The position numbers were made by a program, and so were the translations under genes. This document shows positions 61,810-64,000 of a stretch of DNA of 64,000 nt, in pieces. How positions within the stretch are numbered: the first letter of the stretch is position 1; each line of letters starts with the position of its first letter. The DNA lies in contig NC_052400.1 in assembly GCF_009389715.1 (NCBI RefSeq), positions 22,683,174-22,747,173 on the forward strand, written 5' to 3'. The stretch comes from Phoenix dactylifera (Eukaryota; Streptophyta; Magnoliopsida; Arecales; Arecaceae). The notes under the pieces are model-generated. The model saw nothing but the letters and a program-made list of their open reading frames with translations. It was not told the origin of the DNA and searched no databases.

Positions 61810-62388
61810 AATAGCCCTTATATGGCACACCCGTCGTGGGATCGCAGCTCCGGCGAGCGAGGAGACGAGGAAAAACAAGGGACGGGTATTGGCCGAGGCC
61901 TTCCGTTCCTTTCTTTTTGAGGCGAAGGGGAACGATAGTGCAAATCTTGAAAGTGCTTGAGGGATCGTCAGAGGTAGCGATGGCTGCGGCCCCTGCTCCG
62001 CCAAGAAGGGTGAGAGCAGCGAGCTTCGCCCCAGCACGCCACATAATAACCCTTATATGGCACACCCGTCGTGCGATCGCAGCTCCGGCGAGCGAGGAGA
62101 CGAGGAAAAACAAGGGACGGGTATAGGCCGAGGCCTTCCGTTCCTTTCCTTTTGAGGCGAAGGGGAACGATAGTGCAAATCTTGAAAGTGCTTGAGGGAT
62201 CGTCAGACGTAGCGATGGCCACGGCCCCTGCTCCACCAAGAAGGGTGAGAGCAGCGAGCTTCGCCCCAGCACGCCACATAATAGCCCTTATATGGCACAC
62301 CCGTCGTGGGATCGCAGCTCCGGCGAGCGAGGAGACGAGGAAAAACAAGGGACGGGTATTGGCCGAAGCCTTCCGTTCCTTTCTTTTA
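61684..62388 (-). repeat. 235-bp tandem triplication of exon 1 start and 5' flank
   Basis: Three head-to-tail units start at 61684, 61919 and 62154 (each GAGGCGAAGGGRAACGATAG on plus). Each holds the first about 42 codons of exon 1 with an ATG (minus: 61809, 62044, 62279) and about 110 bp of upstream sequence. Only the 61684 unit continues into the exon 1 end and splice donor. The period is not a multiple of 3, so the two upstream ATGs are out of frame with the exon 1 start. Confidence 0.9.
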
Positions 62389-62518
62389 AAGAAGGGCTCT
62401 CCGCTCGAAGAGTCGGCTACCAATTGCCGACAACAAGGACAAGGTAAGGCGGAACCGGCTGGGTCCGTTGAGCAAACTAGAGGCACTGAACTTTTAGCGA
62501 GGGCAGAATGACATTAAA

Positions 62519-62617
62519 ATTTAAAATTTAGAGTTTACAATTTAGAATTTAAAGTTTAGAATTTCTAAGATTTAGAGTTTTTAAGATTTAGAATTTTTAG
62601 GGTTTAGAATTTATATG
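62519..62617 (+). repeat. Interstitial telomere-like tract 3 (left of TRIM array)
   Basis: Degenerate TTTAGAATTTAAAGTTTAG-type units, G-rich strand on plus, ending ATATG (62613-62617), one half of the TRIM target duplication. Confidence 0.8.
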
Positions 62618-63728
62618 TGTTGGGGGGGGGGGGGGGGGCCTTGAATTTAGTCCGACATCGGCTAGAGCGGAAAGGTTCCGTGCCTTATAATGAGGAGGGC
62701 GAAGCCTTTTCCTTACGAGGGCCTTTTGTGGGACAAAACCGTGAGGGCAATCCCCCCGTCAGCGCTGGACGCGCGGGCTGGAAACGTCTCCCTCCGTCAG
62801 CGCTGGACGCGCGGACCGGAGCGCCCAAAGCGGACAATACCTCGTGGGGGACGCGGTCTCTTTCTGCTCGGCTCGGTTGGGACTAAGGCTGTTGCCGGGG
62901 TGAAAATCCCGCAACAGATGGCGCTAGAGGAAGGGCCGCCTCCTCTCTCCATTGACTACCCTCCAGGACTGTGGGGGCCCGTTGAGGTAAAATCTGGCCG
63001 GAACCTTCCCGCTGGGGGGGCTATGTTGTGGGGGGGGAGGGGGCCTTGAATTTAGTCCCACATCGGCTAGAGCGGAAAGGTTCCGTGCCTTATAATGAGG
63101 AGGGCGAAGCCTTTTCCTTACGAGGGCCCTTTTGTGGGACAAAACCGTGAGGGCAATCCTCCCGTCAGCGCTGGACGCGCGGGCCGGAAACGTCTCCCTC
63201 CGTCAGCGCTGGACGCGCGGACCGGAGCGCCCAAAGCGGACAATACCTCGTGGGGGATGCGGTCTCTTTCTGCTCGACTCGATTGGGACTAAGGCTGTTG
63301 CCGGGGTGAAAATCCCGCAACAGATGGCGCTAGAGGAAGGGCCGCCTCCTCTCTCCATTGACTACTCTCCAGGACTGTGGGGGCCCGTTGGGGTAAAATC
63401 TGGCCGGAACCTTCCCGCTGGGGGGGCTATGTTGTGGGGGGGGAGGGGGCCTTGAATTTAGTCCCACATCGGCTAGAGCGGAAAGGTTCCGTGCCTTATA
63501 ATGAGGAGGGCGAAGCCTTTTCCTTACGAGGGCCCTTTTGTGGGACAAAACCGTGAGGGCAATCCCCCCATCAGCGCTGGACGCGCGGGCCGGAAACGTC
63601 TCCCTCCGTCAGCGCTGGACGCGCGGACCGGAGCGCCCAAAGCGGACAATACCTCGTGGGGGACGCGGTCTCTTTCTGCTCGGCTCGGTTGGGACTAAGG
63701 CTGTTGCCGGGGTGAAAATCCCGCAACA
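62618..63728 (+). mobile_element. TRIM family B: three LTRs and two internal domains
   Basis: LTRs at 62618-62916, 63024-63322 and 63430-63728, each 299 bp, TGTTG...CAACA. Internal domains at 62917-63023 and 63323-63429, each 107 bp. After each LTR the primer site TGGCGCTAGAGGAAGGG (62919, 63325), and before the next LTR the polypurine tract GCTGGGGGGGCTA. ATATG flanks the whole array (62613-62617 and 63729-63733). No coding capacity: frames in this block repeat with the 406-bp period. The first LTR has a G17 run (62622-62638). Each LTR includes TTTAGTCC[C/G]ACATCGG near its start and a TATAATGAGG that may serve as TATA box. Confidence 0.93.
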
Positions 63729-63733
63729 ATATG

Positions 63734-64000
63734 GTTTAGGGTTTAGGGTTAGAGTTTTAGGGATTGGGGTTTAGGGGTTAGGATTTAGAATTTTAAGGAT
63801 ATAGGGTTTTAAGGATTTAGGGTTTAGGGTTTAGGATTTAGGGTTTAGAATTTAGGGTTTAGGGTTAAGGGTTTAGGGTTAAGGGTTTTTGGTTTAGGGT
63901 TTTTAGGGTTTAGGATTTTAACAATTTAGGGTTTAGGGTTTAGGGTTTAGGGTTTAAGGTTTAGGGTTTAGGGTTTAGGGTTTAGGGTTTAGGGTTTAGG
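63734..64000 (+). repeat. Telomere-like tract 4, running off the right edge
   Basis: TTTAGGG units, degenerate at first and nearly perfect over the last about 75 bp, G-rich strand on plus. Continuous with tract 3 before the TRIM insertion. Confidence 0.9.

Noticed and set aside
61588..62486. 149-, 209- and 172-codon minus frames that look like a repeat protein
   Set aside because: They are read-through of the 235-bp exon 1 triplication, each unit in a different frame; only the first about 54 codons from 61809 belong to the spliced gene.
62617..63774. Repeating frames such as MRRAKPFPYEG and MSHKRALVRK
   Set aside because: Products of the 406-bp TRIM period; no coding function.

Overview
The window is nuclear DNA from a flowering plant, probably a monocot. 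The telomere-type repeat is the plant TTTAGGG, the one large host gene has splice phases and residues that I recall from its rice relative, and most of the rest is plant retrotransposon. I cannot name the species from sequence alone; a palm is a guess. No CRISPR array, operon or rRNA gene is present, and I recognised no tRNA.

Layout: 1-3533 is the 5' part of a minus-strand Ty3/Gypsy element (gag-protease plus a 1.2 kb LTR). 3.5-9 kb holds decayed Gypsy and LINE remnants, a TRIM (terminal-repeat retrotransposon in miniature; family A) and a chromovirus-type LTR of 2.3 kb. 9.66-10.73 kb is a MITE-like element with a TAC target duplication. 12.6-18.95 kb is a tandem segmental duplication of about 3.06 kb; each half carries an old TRIM and a two-exon phytocyanin gene. 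Copy 1 looks intact, while copy 2 has lost its 3' splice-site AG. 18.95-23.2 kb holds microsatellite and a 1.2 kb degenerate telomere-like tract. 23.2-25.6 kb is a 5'-truncated L1-type LINE with a 12-bp target duplication. 25.6-41.3 kb is gene-poor, with a GC-rich LTR-like block (31.3-33.2 kb), one possible terminal coding exon (33.65 kb) and a second telomere-like tract.

41.28-53.62 kb is one nested insertion. A minus-strand LINE is bounded by a 15-bp target-site duplication whose halves are 12.3 kb apart. Inside it lie an endogenous pararetrovirus fragment (Caulimoviridae, florendovirus-like), a Gypsy deletion derivative that lost most of pol, and an inverted pair of LTRs.

55.48-62.4 kb holds, on the minus strand, the 5' exons of an ABC1/UbiB kinase-like gene (ADCK1 type). 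It appears damaged: a 1-base insertion in exon 2, Lys to Arg in the nucleotide-binding motif, and one exon not found. The start of exon 1 plus its upstream sequence is triplicated in a 235-bp tandem array. Immediately upstream, a three-LTR TRIM array (family B) is inserted with a perfect 5-bp duplication into telomere-like repeats that run to the end of the window.

There is no pathway linking the host genes; the window is best read as a stratified record of insertions around three host loci.
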